The notes under the pieces are model-generated. The model worked only from the letters and a program-made list of their open reading frames with translations. It was not told the origin of the DNA and made no database searches. Both the position numbers and the translations under genes were made by a program. From contig JAEESZ010000001.1 of NCBI GenBank assembly GCA_016286535.1, forward strand, positions 62,001 to 126,000: 64,000 nucleotides of DNA, given 5' to 3'. This document shows, piece after piece, positions 1 through 9,781 of this stretch (the stretch's first letter is position 1; each line of letters starts with the position of its first letter). Source of the DNA: Treponema sp. (GTDB lineage: Bacteria; Spirochaetota; Spirochaetia; Treponematales; Treponemataceae).

Positions 1-265
1 CCTTCATACAATGTATCAGCTGACTGATGAATACCATATGGTATATGTAGGTCTTGGATTTTTGACTACTTTGAATTTTCCTTTAACCGAAAGATGGACC
101 ATCATCAATTCTTATTTTTTCAGCATTGATGATGCAAACCTTGGCAGTAATAAAAATGTTCAGCCCTTTAAGATTTCTTACCAGTATCACATAGATTTAG
201 GCTTCAGATATTCAAAAAGAGCAAAAAACGATTATTACTACATTGCAAAAAAACAAAGTCTATGA
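1..265 (+). CDS. C-terminal fragment of an unidentified protein; start is probably upstream of the window
   Basis: ORF 11..265 sits at the window edge; no RBS seen at its first ATG; reads like a beta-rich envelope protein tail. Confidence 0.4.
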   Translation, partial: LHTMYQLTDEYHMVYVGLGFLTTLNFPLTERWTIINSYFFSIDDANLGSNKNVQPFKISYQYHIDLGFRYSKRAKNDYYYIAKKQSL

Positions 266-343
266 TAAATTAATACATCATTTGAAAATTCAGGGAAGGT
301 TCTTTTTGTGTGTTATCCTTCCCTATACCAATGGAGGAAGCAG

Positions 344-736
344 ATGGGTGCACGTGGAGAACTTTTTACAACTCAGGTTTATTTAGATAATCGTTCATAT
401 TTTTTTAATGTAAAAGAAAACCGCACAGGAGACGTATTTTTACAGATTGTAGAAAGTAAAAATCGTGATGGTGCAGAACAGGATCGTCTTCAGATTGCAA
501 TTTTTGCAGAAGACATGCAGAAATTCTTACAGGGAATGGACAAATCTTTAGAGTTCATTGAAAAAGAACGCAAGGCAAGACAGAAGCAGCAGAGAGAAAA
601 GAAGGCTGCAAAAGATGCTAAATACGGAAAGAAGATTTACAAGGTTAAAGTAGAAAAAGAAGAAAAAGCTGAACCTTCTGTAAAGAAAACCGGAAGAGTG
701 CACGTAGTTTCTAAAAAAGCTTCAGAAGATAAATAA
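344..736 (+). CDS. PUR-domain nucleic-acid-binding protein (DUF3276, BpuR-like)
   Basis: MGARGELFTTQVYLDNRSYFFNVKENRTGDVFLQIVESK matches the spirochaete PUR pattern; GGAGG just upstream supports ATG at 344 rather than 308; Lys-rich C-terminal tail. Confidence 0.85.
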   Translation: MGARGELFTTQVYLDNRSYFFNVKENRTGDVFLQIVESKNRDGAEQDRLQIAIFAEDMQKFLQGMDKSLEFIEKERKARQKQQREKKAAKDAKYGKKIYKVKVEKEEKAEPSVKKTGRVHVVSKKASEDK

Positions 737-756
737 ATTTTTATAAACAATTTTAT

Positions 757-1353
757 TTAATATTTAAAGGTTCGTCTTTGTATTGGAGACGGACCTATTT
801 TTTTGCAGATTTCCCTGTGTTCTTTTGTAGGATAGCCCTTATGCTTTGCATATAAATATTCAGGGTAGATTTTATCCATTTCTTTCATGATGCAATCGCG
901 GTGAACTTTTGCAAGAATACTGGCCGCCATTACACAGGGATATTTTGCATCAGCTTTAACAACTGCTTGGCAGGGAATAGCAAGGTCTGGAACTTTATTT
1001 CCGTCTGCAATTGCCCTTAATTCTATCTTATTAAAATCTATATTGTTTTTTTTGCACCAGTCAGGCAGGCTTAGAAGCATTTTTTCACAAGCCTGCTTCA
1101 TGGCAAGTAAAGAAGCCTGTAAAATATTTATTTCGTCAATTTTTGTATGAGAAAGGTCTGCAATTCCATAGCAGGCCTTTTCTTTAATTATAATTTCTGC
1201 TGCATCCCGTTTTTTTTCTGAAAGCTTTTTTGAATCGTTTAAAATTTCAAGAGGAAAATCCTGCGGCAAAAGCACACAGGCTGCAGTAACGGGACCTGCT
1301 AAAGGCCCCCGCCCTGCTTCGTCTAAGCCAACATAAAAAAGATTAGAAGCCAT
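757..1353 (-). CDS. rnhB: Ribonuclease HII
   Basis: YVGLDEAGRGPLAGPVTAA and ASILAKVHRD motifs. Confidence 0.96.
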   Translation of the reverse strand: MASNLFYVGLDEAGRGPLAGPVTAACVLLPQDFPLEILNDSKKLSEKKRDAAEIIIKEKACYGIADLSHTKIDEINILQASLLAMKQACEKMLLSLPDWCKKNNIDFNKIELRAIADGNKVPDLAIPCQAVVKADAKYPCVMAASILAKVHRDCIMKEMDKIYPEYLYAKHKGYPTKEHREICKKIGPSPIQRRTFKY

Positions 1354-3439
1354 AGTTTTCGTTTTGAAGAAGATTTAAGACAGAAATCTTATCTGCAAAA
1401 ACCGGCATTACAGAGTTTGTAGTTTTTGAAAGCTCGCCTTTAAATACGTTGTCATTAAAGTTGCCGCTTGCTCCAAAAAGTTCTGCAATTCTTCCTGTTT
1501 TGCCGTTTACCCTGAAGGAATTGGCATTGCAGTTTACTTCTCCACCAGAAGCAGAAATTAAAACCGAAGTCTCTGCAAAAGAAGAAATGTTGGAATTTTT
1601 TATGTTGATTTTTGAATTAACTCCGCTTATAAAAGAAGAATACGTAAAGGAAGTAACGGCACAAATTGAATGGTCAATGTAAACAAAAGAATCAACAGCA
1701 TCAATTATTGTTCCGTTCTTTTCAAAATTTCCGTAAACAAGACAATCATCAAAAATTAAAATAGAACGTTCACCTTTAAACAAAGGAACTATTTTTGTTG
1801 ATCTTTCATCCTTAAGATTTTTGATATTCAGCCCCCTTATTTCTAAGGTTGAATCGGTTACAATAAGCTGGGCATCTGAATCAAAGGTGATTGAACTTTC
1901 TTTATTGCCTGTAATAAGGCAGTTTGACTGCAGGATATTTTTACCGGCAGGAATGAAGAGTTCACCATTAATATTTAAGCCTACACTTCTGCTTAAATTA
2001 ACAAATTTTAAAAGATCTTCAAAATTATTAAAAGGATGTTCTGCAGTACCATTAGAATCATCTTTTGTATAGAAAGAATCATAATAATAATTATACTGGT
2101 CAATTATTACGCTGTATTCAGAAACTTCGCTGTCGTTTGCTCCGTTTGAACTGTAAGCCCTGATTTTGTAGTAAACCCCGCTGTCTTTTAAGCCGGTAAG
2201 CTGGAACTCTATTTTGTTTCCTTTTGCTGCAATAAAATTATCGCATTCAATCTGCTGGAAAACTTCGCTGTCTGCATTATAAATATTTCCGTTTACAGAA
2301 AAAGGTTCGCTTACAGCATAATAAAGCTGACCTTCTTCATCGGTTTCAATTTGAAGGTTTACGTCTTCCCTGGTGTAAAAATCTTCAACACTGGAAGTAA
2401 TTTGAGGAATGGCTGGAGGCCTTTTGTTTATCTGGTAAGGAATATCCATCTGGCCCTGGTAAAGTCCGTTGGAGAAAATTCCAATTTTTAAAGAGGAAGA
2501 TACCTTATCTCCATAAAAAACATCAAAGCCAATTTCATCAAAAAGTTCCTGATAAGTTGAATCTTCTGTCAGAACAGACATTTTGTAAGAAGGGTCTCCC
2601 TTTAAGGTAAGGCGCAGTTCTCCGTCTTCGCCTTCGCTCAAAACTGGCTCAGGTTTTGGTGGAAGAACTATAAACTCAACAGGATTTCCATATTCGTAGG
2701 CAAGGTTCTGCCAGCTTATCATATGGCTTACAGAGCGGTCCAGAGTCTTTGGAGTTTTTGGAAGCTCCCAGTATTCGGAATCAACCTTGTATATTAAGTT
2801 TTCGTCAAGAAATTCAAGGGTTTCCCAGTCGGTTACCTTTACAGGTAAATCGCGGCGGCTGAAGGTGCCTGCTGCTAAAGGATAGGTTTTAATTATAAAG
2901 CGCCACTGTTTTTTAGTAAGGTTATCTTTTACAGTACAGGGAATGGTTCTTGCAAGAACTGAATGTTCCGAAGTCTGTAAAGACTGACCTTTAATAAAGG
3001 AATCCGGAGGTAAACCAAGACTGTAATAAAGGTCAGAAGGAATAGTTAATACAGAACCTGCTGTATAATTAATTAAACCGGAATCAAAAAAAGAAGAAAT
3101 AAAATCATAATAGGAAGTAGAATAGGCTTCGTCTGGAACTACTGTATAATTTACGGTAAGGTTTTCCTGCTTTTTTCTTGAAGTTACCTTTGTAACTTTT
3201 AAGGTAACATCCCCTTCTACATCAAGCAGAACAGGACCGTCGTAGGCAAAACCAAAAACAGAAGGATCTGAACCGTCGATTGAATAAAAGTAATCACCTT
3301 CTATGCTTGTATCTATTACCAGCATCTGTTTGTTAGACCATTTTCCCTTTACAGGATTCAAAAGACTTATCTGGGCAAACAAGGCAGATTCAAGAGATAA
3401 AATCAAAATACAAAAATAGAGCAAAAACCTTTTTTTCAT
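1343..3439 (-). CDS. Secreted protein with chitobiase-C-like domain and probable right-handed beta-helix region
   Basis: Signal peptide; YSIDGSDPSVFGFAYDGPV motif; repeated short beta-strand pattern in the C-terminal half. Confidence 0.55.
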   Translation of the reverse strand: MKKRFLLYFCILILSLESALFAQISLLNPVKGKWSNKQMLVIDTSIEGDYFYSIDGSDPSVFGFAYDGPVLLDVEGDVTLKVTKVTSRKKQENLTVNYTVVPDEAYSTSYYDFISSFFDSGLINYTAGSVLTIPSDLYYSLGLPPDSFIKGQSLQTSEHSVLARTIPCTVKDNLTKKQWRFIIKTYPLAAGTFSRRDLPVKVTDWETLEFLDENLIYKVDSEYWELPKTPKTLDRSVSHMISWQNLAYEYGNPVEFIVLPPKPEPVLSEGEDGELRLTLKGDPSYKMSVLTEDSTYQELFDEIGFDVFYGDKVSSSLKIGIFSNGLYQGQMDIPYQINKRPPAIPQITSSVEDFYTREDVNLQIETDEEGQLYYAVSEPFSVNGNIYNADSEVFQQIECDNFIAAKGNKIEFQLTGLKDSGVYYKIRAYSSNGANDSEVSEYSVIIDQYNYYYDSFYTKDDSNGTAEHPFNNFEDLLKFVNLSRSVGLNINGELFIPAGKNILQSNCLITGNKESSITFDSDAQLIVTDSTLEIRGLNIKNLKDERSTKIVPLFKGERSILIFDDCLVYGNFEKNGTIIDAVDSFVYIDHSICAVTSFTYSSFISGVNSKINIKNSNISSFAETSVLISASGGEVNCNANSFRVNGKTGRIAELFGASGNFNDNVFKGELSKTTNSVMPVFADKISVLNLLQNENYGF

Positions 3440-3461
3440 ACTTCCTCTTTTTTAATTTTAT

Positions 3462-4079
3462 TTACTTTCCAAGATATGGACCAAGAACCTTTTCTAATTC
3501 AGGATCCTGTTCATAATAGTATTTCTGTAATTCTTCTTTTGAAAGTCCTACAAGCTCATGACTCATATAGTGAATCCAGCGGTTTTCGTCAGGACTGTTA
3601 ATTTCGAATTTACGGCAGTAGTAATCAGGCTGAATAGGAAGCTGTTCCTTGTAATAGGTAAAATATTTGTAATCGTGAACAACTACCTTAATATCTTCTC
3701 TTTTAAAACCGCGGCTGTTCATTAAAGTTTCTACAAGAGAGTTGATGGTGCGGCCGGAATCAAAAATATCATCAACAAGAAGGATTTTATCTCCAGGACG
3801 AAGATTCTCAGGCGGATATGTCCAGCCGTCAATGTAAACTTTTGTGTGCTGGGCAATATCAGAATAAGAGCGGGCAACTACGCCTGCATAAAGACATGGA
3901 TGTAAATTTTCTGTTTTACAGATGATTTTAAAATATTCACTGATAACGTTTGCCATATAAGCACCGCCTCTAAGTGAACAATAAATTACATCGGGAATAA
4001 ATCCGTCATTCTTAATTTTGTGTGCAATTTTTAATGCATTGTTTCTAACTGTGTTATAGTCTAAAAATTCTTTAATCAT
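3462..4079 (-). CDS. Phosphoribosyltransferase (purine PRTase family)
   Basis: PRPP-binding motif ILLVDDIFDSGRTI. Confidence 0.85.
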   Translation of the reverse strand: MIKEFLDYNTVRNNALKIAHKIKNDGFIPDVIYCSLRGGAYMANVISEYFKIICKTENLHPCLYAGVVARSYSDIAQHTKVYIDGWTYPPENLRPGDKILLVDDIFDSGRTINSLVETLMNSRGFKREDIKVVVHDYKYFTYYKEQLPIQPDYYCRKFEINSPDENRWIHYMSHELVGLSKEELQKYYYEQDPELEKVLGPYLGK

Positions 4080-4099
4080 ATATCCTCGTATCTTTACAA

Positions 4100-4852
4100 T
4101 TATAATTGATTATGGTTTTCTTTACAACTAAAGAGAAAATGGACAAATTTTTGAATTAAAAAGCAGAATAAAATTAAAAGTAAAGTTGCGGCTATGACAT
4201 TTGCACTTTCCAGGTGCAGGCTCTTCTTTTGAATGTAAGAACCAAGGGCATTTTTTGGAAGGCATAAAACTTCGCCCGCGATCACAGCCTTCCAGCTCAA
4301 ACCAAAAATGGAATCGAGCGCGCTGTAAAGGTAACTTTTTACCTGGGGAAGCTTAATAAGAAAAAAGGTCTTAAGGGGCGAAAGCTTATAAACTAAGGCA
4401 AGTTCATTGTATTCGTTATTAAGATTCATAAAACCTTTTGCAACATTAGTAATCATAAGGGGTAAGGTAATTAAAACGGCAATAATAACCGGAACAAAAG
4501 AGGATTTGAACCAGAAAAGTGCAATAAGGATAAGGGCAACAACCGGGCAGACCCTGAGAATTATTAAAAAGGGTTCAAAAAAATACCTTAAAAAGGCGCT
4601 TTTAGAAGTGAGCCAGCCAAATAAAAAGCCTGCGAGGGCGCTGATAAAAAAGGCTGACAGGATTCTTACAAGGCTCAGTAAAAATGAAAGCCAGACCCCC
4701 CCTGACAAAATTAAGAGGAAGGCGATGCGGAGGGTGTGGCCGGGGGAAGGGAGAATTAAATCTGAATTGATAAAATAAGCTGCTCCCTGCCAGACTAATA
4801 AAAGAAAAATTATTGAGCTTATATAGGCAATATATTTAATTTTTACTTTCAT
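4100..4852 (-). CDS. ABC transporter permease (SsuC/ThiX-like)
   Basis: Multi-TM protein with permease loop near AVIAGEVLCLP; abuts the binding-protein gene. Confidence 0.8.
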   Translation of the reverse strand: MKVKIKYIAYISSIIFLLLVWQGAAYFINSDLILPSPGHTLRIAFLLILSGGVWLSFLLSLVRILSAFFISALAGFLFGWLTSKSAFLRYFFEPFLIILRVCPVVALILIALFWFKSSFVPVIIAVLITLPLMITNVAKGFMNLNNEYNELALVYKLSPLKTFFLIKLPQVKSYLYSALDSIFGLSWKAVIAGEVLCLPKNALGSYIQKKSLHLESANVIAATLLLILFCFLIQKFVHFLFSCKENHNQL

Positions 4853-5793
4853 TAATAATAAAAGGCTGAATCCGGAAGTTTTCCACCTATTGAGCCGGCA
4901 TCATTTTGTAAAAAGATTGTAAAAAGCTTTTCAAGGGCTTTTTTAGCCTTCTTTGCAGGAAGATAAACATAGTTTGCCTTTGGAATTGAAGCTGTAACGA
5001 TTTCTTTATTTAAGCCCAGCTGCAGTTCTTCGCACAAAATACCTGCTTCCACAGGATTTTCTAAAGTCCAGCTCAAAGATTCCTTATATTCCAGAAGGAA
5101 TTTATTTAAAGAAGAAGTATTTTCTTCTGCAAACTTTTTACTTACAACCATAACAGTTAATGGATAAACTGCATTTTTTCCTTCAAGTTTTGCATATTCA
5201 TTCTGGATATTGCAGCAAACATTAATATCCGGATTTTTTAAGCCGGCAAGAGAGACAAAGGGCTCCGGTAAAAGTGCATAAGATATTTTTCCGCTTAATA
5301 AAAGTGGAACCAGCTGCTGAGTTGGAATGGAAAAATCAAGAGTGATTCCTTCAGGGCTGTCTGCCTTAATGCCTTTTTTTGAAAGGATATAACGAAGCAT
5401 GTATTCCGGTGTTGCACCGGCACCTGCCACATTCAAAGTCTTACCCTTTAAGTCTTCAAGACCGGTAACAGCCTGGTCATTTGTAATAATGCTTAAGTTT
5501 CCATAGCCGGTTACTGCAGCGCAAAGGATTTCTCCACCGGAGGTGTTATAAACCTTGGCAGCTACATTTGGAGGTAAAAAGGCAATATCAATTTCATCCT
5601 TAAGCATTTTTGGCAAAAGCTGATTTGGATTGGCAAAGCTTTCGTATGTAAGGTCAGTATCATTTATACTTACCACACTTTCAAGAAGATGAGCGGCCGG
5701 AATACAGCTTGGTCCGGTTAGAACTCCAACTCTAATCTGTGCAAATAATGAAACACAGAGCAAAAAAAGCAAGGATGCAATTAATTTTTTCAT
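4852..5793 (-). CDS. ABC transporter substrate-binding protein (SsuA/THI5/NMT1-like)
   Basis: Signal peptide; DIAFLPPNVAAKVYN and LKGKTLNVAGAGATPEYMLRYIL; overlaps the permease gene. Confidence 0.8.
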   Translation of the reverse strand: MKKLIASLLFLLCVSLFAQIRVGVLTGPSCIPAAHLLESVVSINDTDLTYESFANPNQLLPKMLKDEIDIAFLPPNVAAKVYNTSGGEILCAAVTGYGNLSIITNDQAVTGLEDLKGKTLNVAGAGATPEYMLRYILSKKGIKADSPEGITLDFSIPTQQLVPLLLSGKISYALLPEPFVSLAGLKNPDINVCCNIQNEYAKLEGKNAVYPLTVMVVSKKFAEENTSSLNKFLLEYKESLSWTLENPVEAGILCEELQLGLNKEIVTASIPKANYVYLPAKKAKKALEKLFTIFLQNDAGSIGGKLPDSAFYY

Positions 5794-5808
5794 ATTCCCT
5801 TCTCCCTT

Positions 5809-8406
5809 TTATTTTTCAACAAGTACTTTTACTTTTACGTCTTTTTTTACAAGTTTTACTTTAAGTTTATCCTGAGCACATTCAATGCTTACGGTATTTG
5901 CAGTCTGGTCTTTATTATCCAGAATTGCAAGGGCCAGAGGATCTTCAATTTCCTTACGGATTAATCTGCTCATTGGTCTTGCACCCATTGCAGGATTATA
6001 CCCCTTTTCTACAAGATATTCCCTTGCTTTTGGCTTTATTGAAATACTAAGATTTCTGTCTTCAAGGGCAGTCTTTAATTCTTCAAGCTGAAGTTCAAGA
6101 ATCTTAGAAATTTCTGCCTTTGAAAGGGCATTGAATACAATAACATCATCAATACGGTTAAGAAGTTCAGGACTTAAAAATTTCTTAAGTTCTGTCATGG
6201 CAGAAGATTTTATTTCTGAATAAGAAAGCAAACCTTCATTTGTTCCAAAGCCTACCCTGCCTTCGCTGGTAATCTGTCTGGCTCCCGCATTAGAAGTCAT
6301 GATGATTACTGTATTTTTAAAGTTTACTGTATGACCAAGATTATCGCTCAGCTGGCCTTCTTCGAGCATCTGTAAAAGAAGATTAAAAATATCCGGATGA
6401 GCTTTTTCAATTTCATCAAACAAAACTACCGAATATGGATGACGTCTTACCTTTTCTGTAAGAATACCGCCGTCTTCGTAGCCCACATATCCCGGAGGGG
6501 AACCTACCAGTCTTGAAGCATTATGTTTTTCCATAAAGTCAGACATATCAATTCTTATAAGGGCTTCTTCGGTTCCAAAAAGATATTTTGCCAGAGCCTT
6601 TGCAAGAGATGTTTTACCAACTCCGGTTGGACCTAAGAAAATAAAGGAACCGACAGGATGCTTTGGAGAAGACAAACCAACCCGGCTTCTTCTGATTGCA
6701 CTTGAAATTACATTTACAGCTTCATCCTGACCAATTACAGTTTTATGAAGCTCGTCTTCCATTCTTACAATTCTTTCTGCTTCGCTTGAAGTAAGATGTT
6801 CAACCGGAATCTGAGTCATCTCAGAGATGATGTGTTCAATATCTGCAACTGTAACATGCTTTTTTTGAACGCAGGCATTTTCAAACATAAGATTGCTGTA
6901 GGAATTTAATTTCTGTCTTAAATCTATAACCTTGTCCCTTACTTCTGCCGCTCTTTCGTATTTTTGATTTTTTACCAGATTCTTTTTTTCTTCAACAAGC
7001 TCTGCAATATTGTTTTCTATATCAATAATTTCAGTAGGTTTTGTTTCTTCAAGAATCTTCTTTGCGGCTCCAGCCTCGTCCATAATATCAATGGCCTTGT
7101 CCGGAAGAACTTTTTCCGGAATATATCTTTTAGAAAGTTTTACAATGGCAGGAATTACATCATCATCATAAACTACATGATGATATTTTTCGTAACGTTC
7201 CTTTATGCCGTGAAGAATAAGTTCTGTATCTTTATCATCTGGTTCTTCAACCTTTACAACCTGGAATCTTCGCTCCAGGGCAAGGTCTTTTTCTATATGC
7301 TTTGTGTATTCCTTTGTAGTTGTTGCACCAATAATCTGGATTTCTCCACGCGAAAGTGCAGGCTTCATAATGTTTGAAGCATCCATTGTACCTTCGTTTC
7401 CGCCGGCTCCAATAATTGAATGAAGTTCATCAATAAAGATGATGATATTTTTATCTTCCAGAACTTCTGCAAGCATTTTCTTCATTCTCTCTTCAAATTC
7501 GCCACGGTATTTGGTTCCTGCAACAATGGCAGTTAAATCCAGAGAAAGAACTTTTTTCTGTAAAAGGTCATGAGGAACTTTGCCTTCTGCAATGTACTGG
7601 GCCAGACCTTCCACAATGGCAGTTTTACCTACCCCGGGTTCCCCGGTTAAAACAGGATTATTTTTTGTTCTTCGCGACAAAATCTGAATAATTCTTTTAA
7701 TTTCCTTATCGCGACCGACAACCGGGTCCAGTTTACCAAGTCTTGCCAGGTCTGTTAAATCGCGGCTGTACTGGGCAAGGAATGAATCCTTTTTTACAGT
7801 CCTTGATTTATCGGCATTTTTCTCTGCAGCAGCCTCGGGAGTTTTAACGTTATTGCCTTCCATATCAACATCTGCTTCCGAAGTTAAATCTGATAAAAGT
7901 TTATCTACAATAGAAATTCCTGCAAGAATTGAATCCTTTAATTCATCTGTATGATTAGAATTTATATGTTCACTTCTTATGTCAAAAAGAATTGAACGGT
8001 AGTCATCAAAAGTAAATTTATTTTCTTTACGAAGATTTATAAAAGCTAGGCAGGAAGGATCATCCAGTTCTGCAAGAATAAAATGCTCCGGAAGAATCTC
8101 ATCATCATTTAGTTCGCTTGCAACATAGTCTGCAGTCTTAAGCATCTGCTTAAAACGGTAGCCCGGTCTTATCTGTTCCAAAGTTGGATTATTGTTTGTC
8201 TGATTTAAATAAACCAGAAGATTCTGCTTAATTTCAAGAATGTTTGTTTTTAGTCTTATAAAACAAGCATATGCATCGCCTGTTCTTTTGTTTAAAACTG
8301 CTAGAATTACGTGTTCCGGTAAAAGCTCGCTGCTTCCAAGTTTTCTTGCTTCATCCTGAGCATAAGTTGTAATTAAATTTCGTGCCTGAATAGAGAAAGA
8401 TTTCAA
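5809..8406 (-). CDS. clpC: Clp protease ATP-binding subunit ClpC
   Basis: Clp N domain, two Walker A sites ([16 protein letters not shown]), UVR-like [22 protein letters not shown]. Confidence 0.93.
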   Translation of the reverse strand: MKSFSIQARNLITTYAQDEARKLGSSELLPEHVILAVLNKRTGDAYACFIRLKTNILEIKQNLLVYLNQTNNNPTLEQIRPGYRFKQMLKTADYVASELNDDEILPEHFILAELDDPSCLAFINLRKENKFTFDDYRSILFDIRSEHINSNHTDELKDSILAGISIVDKLLSDLTSEADVDMEGNNVKTPEAAAEKNADKSRTVKKDSFLAQYSRDLTDLARLGKLDPVVGRDKEIKRIIQILSRRTKNNPVLTGEPGVGKTAIVEGLAQYIAEGKVPHDLLQKKVLSLDLTAIVAGTKYRGEFEERMKKMLAEVLEDKNIIIFIDELHSIIGAGGNEGTMDASNIMKPALSRGEIQIIGATTTKEYTKHIEKDLALERRFQVVKVEEPDDKDTELILHGIKERYEKYHHVVYDDDVIPAIVKLSKRYIPEKVLPDKAIDIMDEAGAAKKILEETKPTEIIDIENNIAELVEEKKNLVKNQKYERAAEVRDKVIDLRQKLNSYSNLMFENACVQKKHVTVADIEHIISEMTQIPVEHLTSSEAERIVRMEDELHKTVIGQDEAVNVISSAIRRSRVGLSSPKHPVGSFIFLGPTGVGKTSLAKALAKYLFGTEEALIRIDMSDFMEKHNASRLVGSPPGYVGYEDGGILTEKVRRHPYSVVLFDEIEKAHPDIFNLLLQMLEEGQLSDNLGHTVNFKNTVIIMTSNAGARQITSEGRVGFGTNEGLLSYSEIKSSAMTELKKFLSPELLNRIDDVIVFNALSKAEISKILELQLEELKTALEDRNLSISIKPKAREYLVEKGYNPAMGARPMSRLIRKEIEDPLALAILDNKDQTANTVSIECAQDKLKVKLVKKDVKVKVLVEK

Positions 8407-8415
8407 TTCCTTACC

Positions 8416-9477
8416 TCAAATTAACCTGACATTCTGAATGCAATCTTGAAAAACTACAGCCCTTAATCTTTGTATTAATAAAGCAGGTTCATTTTTTATA
8501 TCATCATCATAAGAAAAAGTATAATTCTCGTTTATGACAACAAGATAAATTGTATTCAGTTTATAAATCATAGAATTTAATTCGGTATGACTTATTCCTG
8601 TTAGCACGCCCGTTTCCAGGCCCCACTTTAGAATGGCAATTGCATTAATTGCTTCTTCATAGGTTAATAACAGAGAGTTTAAAAGCTTTGCAAGTGTAGA
8701 TTTTACAATATGCAATACTCTGGTAGGATTATTATCGGCAAATTCACGACAAATCTTGCGTTCTGTTTTTAAAATATAATCACCAAGGGTTTTAATCTGG
8801 GCTAAAAGTTCTACTTCCGAGGTGGACTGGCAGTTCCAGTTGTAAATGTCAAAAAAGAAGTTTGAAAAATAATCTTCATATTTATTTTTAAAACATGGAA
8901 TTGCACATAAATTATTTTTTTCTATAACCGAGGCGAGTTCTGCAAATTTTCCGGCTGCACAAATTGAAGGAACAAAGATTCTTAAAGAAAGCTTTAGCCC
9001 TGTTCCCGAGTTTTTTAAGCGGGCTGTAAGATAACCAAACTTTTCGTTGGAAACAAATTTTAATTTTTTCTGTAGCTTGTTTTCGTAATCGTAGGTGCGC
9101 GAAAAGATTTCCTGGCAGGAAAAACCGGAAGCAAAAGTGATGATTTTTAAATGCTCATCCTGATTAATTATAAAAAGCATTCCCTGACTTAAGTCTAAGG
9201 CTATGGCATAAAAATAGCGGTCGTCTATCATACACTGCTCTTTTAAGGAAACTAAGAGAGTATAGGGAATTTCTTCTTTTTTATAAAAAATTACGTCCTG
9301 ACCCAGGGCTGTAAGAATCTTATCTGATAATTCCTTACATGAGGTATTTGACATCAAAGAAGGAAAAAGATAGTCCTCAAGGTTACGGACAAGTCTTATT
9401 CTGGAAGAAATTATAATATCATTTTCTTTTCCATCCTGGTTATACCAGCTGAAAAGTTTTTCATTGTCTTTACTCAT
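8416..9477 (-). CDS. McsB-like ATP:guanido phosphotransferase-domain protein, probably catalytically degenerate
   Basis: NDIIISSRIRLVRNLEDYLFP and GYLTARLKNSGTGLK align with McsB; key residues changed (see findings). Confidence 0.85.
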   Translation of the reverse strand: MSKDNEKLFSWYNQDGKENDIIISSRIRLVRNLEDYLFPSLMSNTSCKELSDKILTALGQDVIFYKKEEIPYTLLVSLKEQCMIDDRYFYAIALDLSQGMLFIINQDEHLKIITFASGFSCQEIFSRTYDYENKLQKKLKFVSNEKFGYLTARLKNSGTGLKLSLRIFVPSICAAGKFAELASVIEKNNLCAIPCFKNKYEDYFSNFFFDIYNWNCQSTSEVELLAQIKTLGDYILKTERKICREFADNNPTRVLHIVKSTLAKLLNSLLLTYEEAINAIAILKWGLETGVLTGISHTELNSMIYKLNTIYLVVINENYTFSYDDDIKNEPALLIQRLRAVVFQDCIQNVRLI

Positions 9478-9781
9478 ATTTATTTTTCTGATTATCCCGT
9501 TCCAAAGCCTTTAAAAAATCTCTGTAAAAAGCAGCCTTTTCGTAATCTTCGTTTTCTACAGCAGAATCCAGTTTTGCCTGTATAAACTCTTTTGTAATTA
9601 CGGATGAAGAAGAGTCTGCCTTTTTGTCAGGAAGCAGGCCTTTATAATGTTTAAAATCTATATTCTTTTCAAGAATCTGCTGAATTTCCACTTCAAAAGT
9701 CTGATAGCAGTAGGGACAGCCCAGAATCTGATTATTCAGAAAATCATCGAATTTTGTTCCGCAATAGCTACACTGTTTCAT
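9470..9781 (-). CDS. McsA-like zinc-finger/UVR protein
   Basis: CSYCG...GCPYC zinc motifs and UVR-like KLDSAVENEDYEKAAFYRDFLKAL; 8-bp overlap with the McsB-like gene. Confidence 0.85.
   Translation of the reverse strand: MKQCSYCGTKFDDFLNNQILGCPYCYQTFEVEIQQILEKNIDFKHYKGLLPDKKADSSSSVITKEFIQAKLDSAVENEDYEKAAFYRDFLKALERDNQKNKYE

Noticed and set aside
4407-4778. 123-aa plus-strand ORF
   Set aside because: Antisense inside the ABC permease; Lys/Arg/Ile-rich composition reflects the complementary strand of a membrane protein.
6964-7377. 137-aa plus-strand ORF
   Set aside because: Antisense to clpC; Phe/Asn-rich shadow ORF typical of low-GC coding sequence.
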